A stretch of 64,000 nucleotides of DNA from Sphaerolaimus hirsutus (Eukaryota; Nematoda; Chromadorea; Monhysterida; Sphaerolaimidae). How positions within the stretch are numbered: the first letter of the stretch is position 1; each line of letters opens with the position of its first letter. Shown here piece after piece: positions 23,335-33,907 of the stretch. The notes beneath the pieces were generated by a model. It saw only the letters and a list, made by a program, of their open reading frames with translations. It did not search any database and was not told the DNA's origin. The position numbers and the translations under genes were made by a program. The DNA is taken from NCBI GenBank assembly GCA_964036195.1, contig OZ038454.1, positions 26,212,315-26,276,314 on the forward strand, given 5' to 3'.

Positions 23335-25280
23335 GGCCCCCGGGGCTAAAAAATATAAATTGTGATATAATGCATTTGTGGGTTACTGATTACAATGATT
23401 TGAAATATGCACTCCATTCTGACAGTACATTACAATAACCCTGAAATTGAACCCAAAATGGGGCCAAAATTTTCAAATTGTGAAATGATGCATTGTGGGT
23501 TTCTAATTGCACTGATTTGATATACAATGCACTCCATTTTGACACTACATTACCATAACCCAAAAAATGAACCCATTACGCCAAATACTTTCAATTTGAG
23601 AAATGATGCATTTTCAGGTTTCTGATTGCACTCATTTGAAATATGCACTCCATTTTGACACTACATTACCATAACCCTCAAAATGGACCCATGGGGTTAA
23701 ATACTTTCAATTTGAGAAATGATGCATTTTCGGGTTTCTGATTGCACTCATCTGAAATATGCACTTCATTTTGACACTACATTACCATAACCCTAAAATG
23801 AACCCCCTGGGCCAAAAACTTTCAAATCATAAAATGATGGATTTGTGAGTTTCTGAGTGTAGTGATTTCAAATATGCCCAGGGCTTAAAAAATTAGAAAT
23901 TGTGAAATGATTCAATGTGGGTTTCTAATTGCACTGATTTGAAATATGCACTCCGTTTTGACACTACATAACCCTGAAAACTACATAACCATAACCCTGA
24001 AAATGAACCTCTGGAGCCAAAAACTTTCAATTTGTGAAATAATTCATTTTTGGGTTTCTGATTGCACTGATTTCAAATTTGGGTCTATGATTGCACCAAT
24101 TTGATATATGCACTCCATTTTGACACTACATTACCATAACCCTAAAAATGAACCCATGGGGCCAAATACTTTCAATTTGAGAAATGATGCATTTTCGGGT
24201 TTCTGATAGCACTCATTTGAAATATGCACTTCATTTTGACACTACATTACCATAACCCTAAAAATGAACCCCCTGGGCCAAAAACTTTCAAACCATAAAA
24301 TGATGGATTTGTGGGTTTCAGAGTGTAGCTATTTCAAATATGCCCAGGGCTTAAAAAATTAGAAATTGTGAAATGATTCGATGTGGGTTTCTAATTGCAC
24401 TGATTTGAAATATGCAATCCATTTTGACACTACATAACCCTGAAAACTACATAACCATAACCCTGAAAGTGAACCTCTGGAGCCAAAAACTTTCAATTTG
24501 TGAAATCATTCATTTTCAGGTTTCTGATTGCACTCATTTGAAATATGCACTTCATTTTGACACTACATTACCATAACCATAAAAATGAACCCCCTGGGCC
24601 AAAAACTTTCAAATCATAAAATGATGCATTTGTGGGTTTCTGATTGTAGCGATTTCAAATATGCACTCCATTTTGACACTACATTACTAAAACTCTGAAA
24701 TTGAACCCCTAGACCCAAAAATTTCTATTTGTAAAATGATGCATTTTGTAGGTTTCTTATTGCACTGATTTGAAATGACTCAATTTCAACTCTACATTAC
24801 TGTAAGCCTTAAATTGAACCCATGGGGCTAATAAATTAGAAATTGTGAAATGATGCATTTGTGGCTTTTTGATTGCCTTGATTTGAAATATGCACTTCAT
24901 TTTGACACTACATTACCATAACCCTGAAAATGAACCCCCAGGGCCAAAAATTTTCAAATCATAAAATGATGTGTTTGTGGGTTTCTGATTGTAGCGATTT
25001 CAAATATGCACTCCATTTTGACACCACATTACTAAAACCCTGATAATGAACCCCTGGGCACAAAAACTTTCAATTTGTGAAATGATGCATTTGTGGGTTT
25101 TTTATTGCAGTGATTTGAGATGTGCACTCCATTTCTACTCTACATTACCATAACCTTTTAAGTCTAACCCTTGGGGCTAAAAAATTGAAAATTGTGAATT
25201 GATGCATTTGTAGATTGATGATAGTGATTTTTTGAAATATTCATACCATTTTCACACTACATTACCATAAACCTGAAAAT
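23335..25280. repeat. Satellite array, unit about 117 bp, roughly 16 copies
   Basis: Each unit carries attttgacactacattacc, a aatgaacccctggg segment, actttcaaat and gatgcatttgtgggtttctg, ending tttgaaatatgcactcc. Spacing of the last word is 116-119 bases between neighbours. Higher-order variation is visible: a block with cataaccctgaaaactac recurs at about 23960 and 24440. It is non-coding. Confidence 0.88.
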
Positions 25281-25284
25281 GAGT

Positions 25285-25690
25285 TTACGGGAGTTTCCAA
25301 ATTAGGGGCTGAGTTTATGGGAGTTTCCAAATTAGGGGCTGATTTTAAGGGAGTTTCCAAATTAGGGGCTGAGTTTATGGGAGTTTCTAAATTAGGGGCT
25401 GAGTTTATTGGAGTATCCAAATTAGGGCTGAGTTTACAGCAGTTTCCAAATTATGGGTTGAGTTTACAGGAGTTTCCAAAATTGGGGGCTGAGTTTATGG
25501 GAGTTTTCAAATTAGAGACTGAGTTTATGGGAGCTTAAAAATAAGTGGCTGAGTTTATGGGAGTTTGCAAGTTAGGGGCTGAGTTTACGAGAGTTTGCAA
25601 GTTAGGGGCTGAGTTTATAGGAGTTTCCAAATTAGGGGCTGAGTTTACAGGAGTTTCCAAACTAGGGGCTGTGTTTACAGGATTTAGAGG
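25285..25690. repeat. 30-bp tandem array A, about 13 copies
   Basis: The unit is gagtttatgggagtttccaa plus attaggggct. A 30-base period equals ten codons, so frames stay open on both strands and give repetitive peptides; these are not genes. Confidence 0.88.
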
Positions 25691-26225
25691 GGGTCCCCAT
25701 GGGGTGCCATTTTTGGGGGGTCTCCAGGGGGTGCCATTTTCTGGAGGTACATATGGGGGTGCCATTTCAAGGGGGTCCACATAGGGTGCCATTTTTTGGG
25801 TGGTCCCCAGGGGTGCCATTTTTTGGTGGTCCTCAGGGGGGTGCTATATTTTTTTTTGCAGGGGGGTCCTAAGGGGGTGCCATTTTGGGGTGGTCCCCAG
25901 GGGGTGCCATTTTTGGAGAGTCCCCAGGGGGAGCCAACTTTGGGTGGGTCCCCAGGGGGTGCCATTTTTGTGGGGGTTCCTAGGGGGTGCCATGTTTGGG
26001 GGGTCCCCAGGGGGTGCTATTTTGGGGGGTCCCAAGGGGGTGCCATTTTTGGGGGGTCCCTAAGGGGTGCCATTTTTCGGTGGTCCTCAGGGGGTGCCAT
26101 ATTTGTGGGGCCATAGGGGGTCTCATTTTTGGGCGGTTCCCAGGGGGTGCCACATTTGGGGGGTTCCCCGGGGGGTGCCATTTGGAGGGGGGTTCCCATT
26201 GGGGTGTCAGTTTTTGCAAGCCTCT
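25690..26225. repeat. 30-bp tandem array B, about 17 copies
   Basis: The unit is close to ggggtccccagggggtgcca plus tttttgggg. Like array A its period is ten codons, so it yields long proline- or glycine-rich open frames on both strands with no evidence of being genes. G-runs make it a quadruplex-prone strand. Confidence 0.88.
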
Positions 26226-26241
26226 GAGTAGTGGGTGCCTA

Positions 26242-26298
26242 TAGCAGGATTCTCTCCAACCTTCAGTTGGGTTTTGTGGTTCTCTACAATTAATACCA
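26242..26298 (-). repeat. Inverted copy of the Helitron 3' end
   Basis: Read on the minus strand it matches 26658-26714 over about 57 bases, ending gagaatcctgcta, but its hairpin is weaker (aaccttcagtt) and the terminal CTAG has become CTAT. The 26299-26657 stretch between the two copies is AT-rich and non-coding. Confidence 0.75.
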
Positions 26299-26927
26299 CA
26301 AGGATTTACAAACACAAAAAGAACAGCAAAGCACAAATGTAACCAATTGAAGATTACAACAAAGTTTGACACCTTGCAAAAACCACACTATCATATCACA
26401 AAACCTATACCACACAGAATGCACACTGCACACCATCATACCAAATCGCAAACTGTCCACATTTTACTACCGAGTTTCATGCCCAACCATTTTACAGTTA
26501 ACAGTTTTACATTTTACCAACCAAGTTTACAAAAATCCATTCCAAAACATTGCATCTTTGGTATTGGTCTTGTTATTGTTGGTACATTACATACTGCATT
26601 TCAAAACACATGCCTAGCATGTGGGCAAACTTAACTAAAGTATCATATTTTCTCCAATGGTATTAATTGTAGAGAACCACAAAACCCGACCGAAGGTCGG
26701 AGAGAATCCTGCTAGTGTTAGAACAATGTTTATACCGTCTATGTACATATAAAAGTAGAGTCTTATACATGGCGGTTTTTGTTGCATTTTTCGACGTCTG
26801 TGTACGTAACAGACAACAATTTAGTACTGGGATTTCAAAAAAATTCTGGCGAAATAAGAACCCCCCCCCTCAAAAATCTCACTCTAAAAAAATAAACCCC
26901 CTGGGGGTATTTCGAGGAAATACGGTA

Positions 26928-27165
26928 CACTGACTTACTCGAGGACTTACAGATATCATACAGGAGAGCTAGAACAAAATTATCGAAAATAATGACCTGA
27001 AACGTAACTTGTTGCACCTGTCAGACGAACAGACGTCAAAAACTTTTTTTTGCAAAAGTAAAATCATAAAAAAGTAGTTAATTATATAGGCTGAAAGGCG
27101 CAGCTATTGTTAAATGAAGCGTATTAGAGCTAGGGTTCAAACGAGATTGACAGCTCTTTGAATGG
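26928..27165. other. Spacer, nothing recognised
   Basis: AT-rich, with no gene or repeat that I can define. Confidence 0.25.
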
Positions 27166-27405
27166 CCCTACACACACTAGTTTTCACCGTGACTTGTGTG
27201 AAAACTGAAATGGCCAGATGGCCACATTCAGCCTACTCTGTTTGTATGTTATACATGTTTTAGTTTTCAAATTTTCAAAATGTCACTTTCATTAATTGAA
27301 ATTCAAATTGAAATTAAATTTAATCATTCAACCGTGTTCATAAATTTGCACTTTTAAAATTTTCAGTTTTCACACGAAGTCACGGTGACAACTAGTGTGT
27401 GTAGG
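27166..27405. mobile_element. Palindromic MITE with CACACACTAGTTTTCACCGTGAC ends, copy 1
   Basis: Arms of about 50 bases read cctacacacactagttttcac and its complement, enclosing an AT-rich centre. Same family as 30869-31117. A target duplication is not clear. Confidence 0.7.
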
Positions 27406-27947
27406 CACAATGTAATGTAATGTACCTAATGGCTTTGCGAACACTAGTTGACGGGCCAAATTTTTGGAAACTTAGAAATCAGTTCTGGAAGCATTTCAGT
27501 TTACTCAATCATCGATCAGAACCGATCAACTACCGTTGACGGAGTACGAAAAAGATATTTCTTCATTCTAGTAAGCTCAAACGTTTTTCAAAAAGATTTA
27601 TAATTTTATAAAACTTTTGGCTGTAAACTGGCCTTCAGAGGCACAATGTTAATTTGCATAAAAGTGCACCAAAAATACGCCACCAATATTATAGGCGAAT
27701 ATCATAGTCGTCAAAAAGTATTTACGTTTACTCGGAATAAAATACAGAGGTATATTGAATAAATAGCGAAAAAGTACCTGTACCCGTTTTATGTATTTAT
27801 GCTTTTTGAAAGTACTTAACTACAGTCAACGTATTTCAGATACACTTTTATACGGGTTAGCTTTTTCAAGGTAGAGAATGGCAAAAGAAAGAAAGAGCGA
27901 AAAATAAGGAATATAGCCAAATGTGTAAATATATACGCTCATATATA
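27406..27947. other. Spacer, remnants of GTAAACG-type repeat
   Basis: About 27710-27880 holds gtatttacgtttactcgg-like words of the GTAAACG family; otherwise there is nothing I can support. Confidence 0.3.
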
Positions 27948-28330
27948 CCGTGTTTCATCTAATAGAAGAGCACCGTTCTATTCGTTCATCAACTTTTTAC
28001 CTGCCGTTCTATTGGAGGTGCCGTTCTATTCGAGGCTGCCATTCTATTTTTTTTCAGATTTGTCATTTGAACGTAGCCTTAATTTTAATGAAGCTTGGGC
28101 AATATTTTAATATCAGAGCATCAATTTGTCATTTAATGTATCTATTTGAAAGCTTAGCGCGTTCCATCCATAATTTTTTTATTAACAATTTTAGTGTTTT
28201 GGCATACTCCCAACATTATTTCTACATGCCGTTCTATTGGAGGGTGCCGTTCTATTGTTTTCGTGACCACAAAAATGTGCCAAAAACTGCCGTTCTATTG
28301 GAGGTATGCCGTTCTATTAGAAGAAATACG
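27948..28330. mobile_element. MITE with CTAATAGAA…CCGTTCTATT repeats
   Basis: The left end CCGTGTTTCATCTAATAGAA and right end TTCTATTAGAAGAAATACG are complementary with small differences; a TA precedes the left end and TTA follows the right. The word ccgttctatt(gg) recurs at least eight times inside, on alternating sides. A related end is seen at about 10456-10495. Confidence 0.65.
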
Positions 28331-28759
28331 TTAGTCAATATGACTGAAAATAGGCAAAAGCACATTAACTAACGAATTTGAACGTGAAAATTGGCAAAAA
28401 TTACTAGGTATATTAGCGATTTTAAGTGAAAATTCTCAAATACCCACTTTTACGCTTTCTAGCGAAAAGGTATTTTACTCGCATACACACATGAATAAAA
28501 CTAAAAAACACTCAACATTTCGCGCACCCAGGGCGTGAGTAAAAAATAAAACGTCACGCTACATACACTCCCAAAAAAAAATTTAAAAACTTTTCACAAC
28601 TCTGTCAAATATGCTAACTATCCAGGTAGACACTAAATATACTATATTTATGACGCACGGATGAGTGCGGCGGCCGGGAACGGATGAATAAACGGCCGCT
28701 TGACCGGTCGCTGCGGAAACGGGGGGCCGCGCGGCGCGTAAATACATGCAAAATGAGGT
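28331..28759. other. Spacer with a short CpG-rich patch
   Basis: A GC-rich segment at about 28655-28740 (gcggccggg…ccgcgcggcg) stands out; the rest is AT-rich, with a caactctg end at 28601-28608 that may be the border of a decayed hAT-like element. Confidence 0.3.
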
Positions 28760-28761
28760 TG

Positions 28762-28922
28762 GCCAGGTGCCAATCCCAGACCCTGTCAAATGTCATACAA
28801 AGTGTCAAAAGTCGTGTAAAATGCCCTGCAAAATGGCAACCGAGTTGCCATTTTGCAGGGCATTTTACACGACTTTTGACACTTTGCGTGACATTTTACA
28901 GGGTACGGGACTGCCCCCAGGG
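28762..28922. repeat. Palindromic element of the GGGACTGCC / TTTTACA family
   Basis: Arms of about 70 bases: the left has caatcccagaccctgtcaaa, gtcgtgtaaaatgccctgc; the right has gcagggcattttacacgac and ttttacagggtacgggactg. This is the best intergenic relative of the palindromic intron at 54703-55034: both end in TTTTACAGGG followed by GGGACTG. Confidence 0.75.
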
Positions 28923-29230
28923 GTAAACGCACGGACGGCTTATGCCCCGAATTTATTTACCGTGTTTCTTCTGATAATTGGGCTGATAGATGGGCGTGGC
29001 TTCGATCCGACAAATTAACGGCAAACATCCATTTAGGTTCAATATGCCCACCGTAAAATGCCAAATTCCAAGTTTCTTAAAATTATTTCAAGTATTTAGA
29101 GTGTCCGTAAATAGTAAATACCTAAGTAGAAACAATACGGAACGGCGCCATAACGACCGAAAAATACGGTAGCGCCTATCACTGATAGCTAAGAATTGTC
29201 CCGCCGTGTCAGGATCATAGCGCAAAAAGG

Positions 29231-29730
29231 AGTGTGGTCATACTGACATATTGTCTACCTTAACATAATGTGGAATCTGACATACCGCGGTGGGAATCTG
29301 ACATGCCCAAATGTGAAAGTGAAATACCCAGTGTGAAACTGACATACCCAAGTCCAAAGGCCTAACATGCGCAGCGTGTTCCCAAGTAAATACAAATGTT
29401 TTGCAAAATTATCTACATAATTATTATTAAATTAACACTGAATTCTACCTGTTTGTTATGAAAAATACTTTAAATTGAGAATGAATGAGATTTTTTGTTG
29501 TGATGGTAATATTTTCTCAGATCACTTTTGTTAAAGATATCATGTTATTTGCATATTTACATTTGCTTTTAAGTTTACATAGAATATTCATTGTTGCTTT
29601 ACGTGTACTTATCTCACACTAGGCATTTCACTTTCACATTTGGGCATGACAGATTCCACATTATGTCAGAATCCCACCGCGGTATGTCAGTTTCCACAAT
29701 ATGTTAGGGTAGACATCATGTCAGAGTGGA
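29231..29730. mobile_element. Inverted-repeat element with ACCGCGGT-centred arms
   Basis: Arms of roughly 100 bases share gtggaatctgacat, taccgcggtggga and gcccaaatgtgaaagtgaaat in opposite orientation around an AT-rich centre. Target duplication not defined. Confidence 0.65.
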
Positions 29731-29917
29731 TTCACCCCGCAAAAAGTCACATGAAAGGACATTTGCATACGCCGTTGCGACAATGGCAACCGCCATGTAT
29801 GCTAATCATTGCGACCTGTTGTAGCTTTGATCGTATGCAAAACATTTGACATGCATATGCATGCGCCTTCCGATAAGCGCCTCAAAGTGGCCCAGCGGTG
29901 GGAAAATGCACTTTGCG

Positions 29918-30064
29918 TTGTGATGCGAAAAGCGCCAGGGCTTTGGCGCCAAGCGCCATGGAGCTTTTCCGACCCACAGGGCCAAGTGCCAATGGTGCCA
30001 TGGCGCTTTTTGCTTTGGCGCTAGCGCCAGGTGCCAGCGCCATAGTGCTTTTACATCGTTGCCA
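29918..30064. mobile_element. hAT-like MITE, GGCGCC-rich, 147 bp
   Basis: Bracketed by ACTTTGCG at 29910-29917 and 30065-30072. Its interior is made of agcgccatggcgc-type words like 19642-19817, and the right end reads cttttacatcgttgcca. It is a diverged member of the same family with its own intact 8-base duplication. Confidence 0.8.
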
Positions 30065-30072
30065 ACTTTGCG

Positions 30073-30868
30073 TTGGCAAACATCACGGCGATTACTTTTT
30101 GGTGGATTTTCGACCTTCTGTTGCTATATGCTTCCAGATATAACCAGCCTACGGATGAAAAATTTCTCAATTATTTAAGGCCTTTTTATTGACCTGGTGT
30201 TTTGAAATGTTTTTTTTTATAAACCTTTGCAAACTGTTGGCCATTCCTAAAATAGCCACAAAACTTTTTCCCTTTACTGGCAGATATGGAACTTTATTCG
30301 GATTTATGACCTTTTTCACTTTATTTTTGTGTAAAAGCAGCTTTAAAAGAGTTTTTCAAATGAACGAGAACTGAGAAAGTAGTGTGAAACCAGCATAGCA
30401 CTTTTACAAGATAAAAACTATGGAACTTTGATATCCAACTTGATTTCGATTTGACAAGATATTTTTACCGACCTAAGACTGGCCCCCTCTAAAATGCCAC
30501 CCCTGTTACCATATTACTTCCAATAGAAGGTATAACTTTTAGCCTTTTTGAGCGTGACGAATCAAACAAAATCTTATTTTAAGTATAGCTCCAACATAAA
30601 GCAGAGCTGGCTGTGTGCCAAAATGCATAAAATTATTAAACGTGGCCAAACATGGCATTCAACGAATTGTGCCGACAACTCTGTCCCAGTTTGTATTAAC
30701 TTGGTTCACCATTTTGCTACATTCCAGTTTTATAAAATGAACTGCATTGTCGTTTACGGTTGGTGTAATGTTTGCAAAATCTGACGAAAAATATAAGGTA
30801 AGAGCTAATTAAGGTACAGTAAAAAAGTGACGAAATCAATCGAACGTATACCGTAAATTGGGGGTAAT
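30073..30868. other. Spacer, nothing recognised
   Basis: AT-rich. Short frames at 30189-30374 and 30548-30784 give unremarkable peptides; I cannot support them as genes. Confidence 0.25.
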
Positions 30869-31117
30869 GGGCCCACACACGCTAGTTTTCACCGTGACTT
30901 CGCGTGAAAACTGAAATTTTTTAAAGTGCAAATTGATCAACACGGTTGAAGTACTTAATTAATTTTAAATTTGAATTGAAATAAATGAAAGTTAAACTTT
31001 GAAAATTTCAAAAGTAAAACACGTAAATATAGCATACAATAAGAGTAGGCTGAATGTCGCCATGTGGCCATTTCAGTTTTCACATCAGTCACGGTGAAAA
31101 CTAGTGTGTGTAGGGCC
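30869..31117. mobile_element. Palindromic MITE with CACACGCTAGTTTTCACCGTGAC ends, copy 2
   Basis: Arms begin gggcccacacacgctagttt and end in the complement …ctagtgtgtgtagggcc. Centre and arm sequence align with 27166-27405, inverted. Non-coding. Confidence 0.72.
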
Positions 31118-31569
31118 ATTAAGGTAAATATGCTGTTCCTGGACGGCGCACATTCGGATACACGGATAGTACAAATTTCAAGATAGACCATTGGTAGGAT
31201 TTTTATCTGTGATGAATCGTATGTTCAATAAACGAATCACTACCACTCGTCGAAACAAATCACAATTATGCGAACTAAAATCGTAAATAATCGCACAGCG
31301 AAATCATAATTTATTGAGATTTTTCAATGATCTACTTTTAGATTCTGCATATGCATTAACTGAACAATGTACACATTTGATCAAAAAAGCACCCAGACAA
31401 CTGCATAATTTTACATTTTTAACAGTCCGCGAAAATCAGAATTTGCTCAATATAAAAAGAACGATCACGACGAAAAACAAAATTCGTACAAACTCAATCG
31501 GGTATGATTAGCGTTCCAAAATCTCGGGAGCTCTATTTTTTTTAATATAAGAAAAAATCTTTATTTATA
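31118..31569. other. Spacer, nothing recognised
   Basis: AT-rich, without a convincing frame, RNA gene or repeat border. Confidence 0.25.
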
Positions 31570-32216
31570 ATTGAGGCGTCTAATTCTAAAAGTCGACAAG
31601 TCCACAAAATGTGATTTCGAGTAAATCGCATTTTAAGTTTCCGGTCCAATTCCAGGCCCGTGGTGCATGTCCAATTTGGCTCTCTCATGGTTTTCATAAA
31701 GTTCCATATGTTGACAATTAAGTTTCAAATTTTCAGCCCCTAATCTCAACGTATATGTGAAAAATGGGGTGTCCATAAAATTCCATTCGGTCAGAGCAAA
31801 ACTGTTTCGGGGAGGGAAATGGACTTGTCGCCTTCTTGCACACGAGAACATTTTTGTTCCCGGGGAAGCGGAGGCTGCCTTATGGGAAAATTATGGACTT
31901 GTCGCCCTTTAGAAATCGGTTTCCATAGTGGACTTATCACATTTCTTGCGTTTTTTTCCCATAAAAAAGGAAGCGGAGGATAGACTTGTCGCCTTTTAGC
32001 CCAAAACTAAGTGGACTTGTCGACTTCTTGCCCAAACTTTTTGCATTTTTCCCCAAAAATGTCAGATTTGGCACTTTGCCATATGGGCATGTGAGGTCAA
32101 AAAATTTATGGAAAATGATGAAAAATGTGCAGAAATAGCCCCAGATGACGTTTCCGGGCCTAACTCGAAATTTTCATATTTTGGACTTGTCGACTTTTAG
32201 AATTGGACGCCTCAAT
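31570..32216. mobile_element. TA-flanked MITE with GGACTTGTCG motifs, 647 bp
   Basis: Ends ATTGAGGCGTC…ATTCTAAAAGTCGACAAGTCCA and complement, with TA at 31568-31569 and 32217-32218. The word ggacttgtcg(cc) recurs at least six times inside and forms the inner part of both arms, as expected of transposase-binding subterminal repeats. Confidence 0.78.
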
Positions 32217-32515
32217 TATTTACCTAACAAAAACAAATTTATTTATATTTATTTATAAACTATAAGAAACCTCTCATTTATATTTATGAAATATAAGAAA
32301 TATCTCATGTATCTTTTCATATTTTCTCTGCATTTTACAGATATAGTAAATTTTTATTTTTAGAAAATTTTCTGAGATTTTATTCCCGAAAAACACCCAT
32401 TTTTGGAACACTAGTTATGATACAACCAAGATCAATGATGTGATGTCACAAAACGTTCCACAATTAATGTGAGTAATTAATTACCTGCAAAACCGCAAAC
32501 GAACGTCAAATATAA

Positions 32516-32662
32516 TCAAATATGTTGCTCAACCCACTCCTCGATGCAATTGCAACACGACTGTGCGTGGTGTTGTGACGCTCCCGTGAGCTCTTTCAGC
32601 CACTCGACGAATAATTCATTGTCTTTTCTTAACAGCAGGTACTGGCCGAGAACCGTGTACGC
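32516..32662 (-). CDS. Exon-like ORF of unknown gene, partial
   Basis: On the minus strand a TTGTTTCAG acceptor at 32663-32671 is followed by a 48-codon frame starting AYTVLGQYLLLRKDNELFVE and ending CNCIEEWVEQHI before a TGA. The peptide is balanced in composition and contains a paired-Cys stretch (SCCNC), unlike the repeats nearby, so it looks like a real terminal exon. I do not recognise the family. A preceding exon could not be defined; 32703-32830 is a candidate. The frame also stays open 14 codons upstream of the acceptor, so an unspliced short protein is possible. Confidence 0.4.
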   Translation of the reverse strand, partial: AYTVLGQYLLLRKDNELFVEWLKELTGASQHHAQSCCNCIEEWVEQHI

Positions 32663-33430
32663 CTGAAACAAGTGCAGTTTTAGTTTACAAGTTTCAAATT
32701 GGGTCTACAAAACGACATCTCTGTCAAGGCCGACATCCAGTTCGCCAGCAAGCTTTTAATTGGGATGGGAACCATCTGACATTCAGTGTCGTTGTCAACA
32801 AGGATGTGTACAGCGTCATTGAAACTTCAGATCGACAAAAATGAGTCAATAACACATGTTGTGCCAATATAAAATTATTTTGGCAGTGTGCCAAAGGTGC
32901 ATCATATACCGGAAAATTTTGTTGAGAATTCGATCAGCTTTATCGGTGAGAATTTCAATTCCGGATACGAAACATAACCAAAAATAAACACGTTTAGAGT
33001 AGGGTTCAAACGGGACCGCGGTCCCGGTACATGGTTCGGCAAAAAGTCGGGACTGGGGCGGTCCCGGTCCCGACACCCCAGTCCCGGTCCCGGTTCCGAC
33101 CACCCAGTCCACCATTTTATAGCGGTCCCGACAAGGGATGGAAAAACGTATTTTTCAAAAAATTTTGCCAGAAATGGCACTTTTCTAAAGCAATTTTGTA
33201 GGAACATCTAAAAAAATTTTGCGCGCAGGCGCGCAGATACCCGGCCAATGATTGCTCTGTATTTTTCTATAATGTGACAGCGTTAAAAAGGTCCCCAAAA
33301 TGATTCTACTACGAAATATAGGTATATAATAAACCCTATATTGTAGACGTTAGTAGTGAGTACTACTACATAATGCAACACTTTCCACCTATTTTTACCA
33401 GAAAAGGAACACACATTGTATTTCAGTTTA
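32663..33430. other. Left flank of the Polinton-like element
   Basis: It contains a GGTCCCG-based short tandem stretch (about 33015-33130), a small palindrome gcgcgcaggcgcgc near 33221-33234, and AT-rich sequence. No terminal inverted repeat partner was found at 51.7-52.8 kb, so the left border of the element is undefined. Confidence 0.35.
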
Positions 33431-33907
33431 TTAATTATAACCAGACGATCCGAAACCAACGGAACGACCACCATGAGAACAACAAGCTATATCCACGTTG
33501 TGACATGTGGCATTCGAGAAACGCTCGCATATGAGTTGAGCAATTCTATCACCTTGACACACGTGATACCAACTGTTAGAATGATTATATAAGATCACTT
33601 TTATTTCACCATCGTAATCAGGGTCTATCACTCCAGCTCCAACCTCTAGACCATGAAACATTGATAGTCCACTGCGAGATGCTAAACGTCCGTAGCAACC
33701 ATCGGGTACTTGTATTTTCAAATCCGTTTTAGCAATCAGTTTCTCCCTCGGCGGGATGAAATATTCCTCTGAACTTGCAATGTCGTAGCCGGCAGCCTTA
33801 GGTGTGCATTTCATGGGTACTTTTGCGGTATTGCTCAATAATTCAAATTTCAATAACTCACCCGACATGACCGGCGTAAGTACTTTCTGTAAAGATAGAG
33901 TGCTCAT
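33431..33907 (-). CDS. dUTPase (deoxyuridine triphosphatase), trimeric type
   Basis: The enzyme hydrolyses dUTP to dUMP and pyrophosphate, keeping uracil out of newly made DNA. All five motifs are visible in the 158 residues: I AAGYDIAS (38-45), II GRLASRSGLS (73-82), III GAGVIDPDYDGEI (90-102), IV VCQGDRIAQLI (116-126) and V GRSVGFGSSG (147-156). The tyrosine in motif III and the glycine-rich C-terminal loop are intact, so activity is likely. It overlaps the upstream gene by 50 bases from the first ATG, or 11 from Met14 (33868), which I think the more natural start. dUTPases are common accessory genes of large DNA viruses and occur in some Polintons. Confidence 0.93.
   Translation of the reverse strand: MSTLSLQKVLTPVMSGELLKFELLSNTAKVPMKCTPKAAGYDIASSEEYFIPPREKLIAKTDLKIQVPDGCYGRLASRSGLSMFHGLEVGAGVIDPDYDGEIKVILYNHSNSWYHVCQGDRIAQLICERFSNATCHNVDIACCSHGGRSVGFGSSGYN

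Larger units (their letters stand above)
22884..26715 (+). mobile_element. Helitron-like element, 3.83 kb, non-autonomous, full of satellite arrays
   Basis: The 5' end starts TCTCC after an A; the 3' end has a 6-bp hairpin CCGACC-gaa-GGTCGG (26686-26700), an 11-base spacer and terminal CTAG (26712-26715) followed by T. Insertion between A and T without duplication, TC start, and hairpin plus CTAG end are the Helitron hallmarks. The flanks rejoin exactly to the sequence of an intact CCGTATTT MITE (14753-15185). There is no Rep/helicase, so it must have been moved in trans. Inside are three different tandem arrays and an inverted second copy of its own 3' end at 26242-26298. Confidence 0.85.
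22111..26925. mobile_element. CCGTATTT family MITE, copy 7, host of nested insertions
   Basis: TA at 22109-22110 and 26926-26927 with family termini. The left half (to 22883) and right half (from 26716) together reproduce the order of copy 3 (14753-15185), interrupted by the Helitron-like element and by a GATAGATA/G-run block at about 22150-22690. Confidence 0.8.

Noticed and set aside
23335-25280. CRISPR-like array
   Set aside because: The 117-base units are repeated as a whole without unique spacers, in a eukaryotic context.
25317-26244. Long open frames with repeating GVSKLGAEFM- or WGPPKNGTP-type peptides on both strands
   Set aside because: They are the by-product of two 30-base (ten-codon) tandem arrays; both strands and several frames are open at once.
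32846-33207. Minus frames with GTGTGTG or GPGLG repeats
   Set aside because: Come from the GGTCCCG short tandem repeat.
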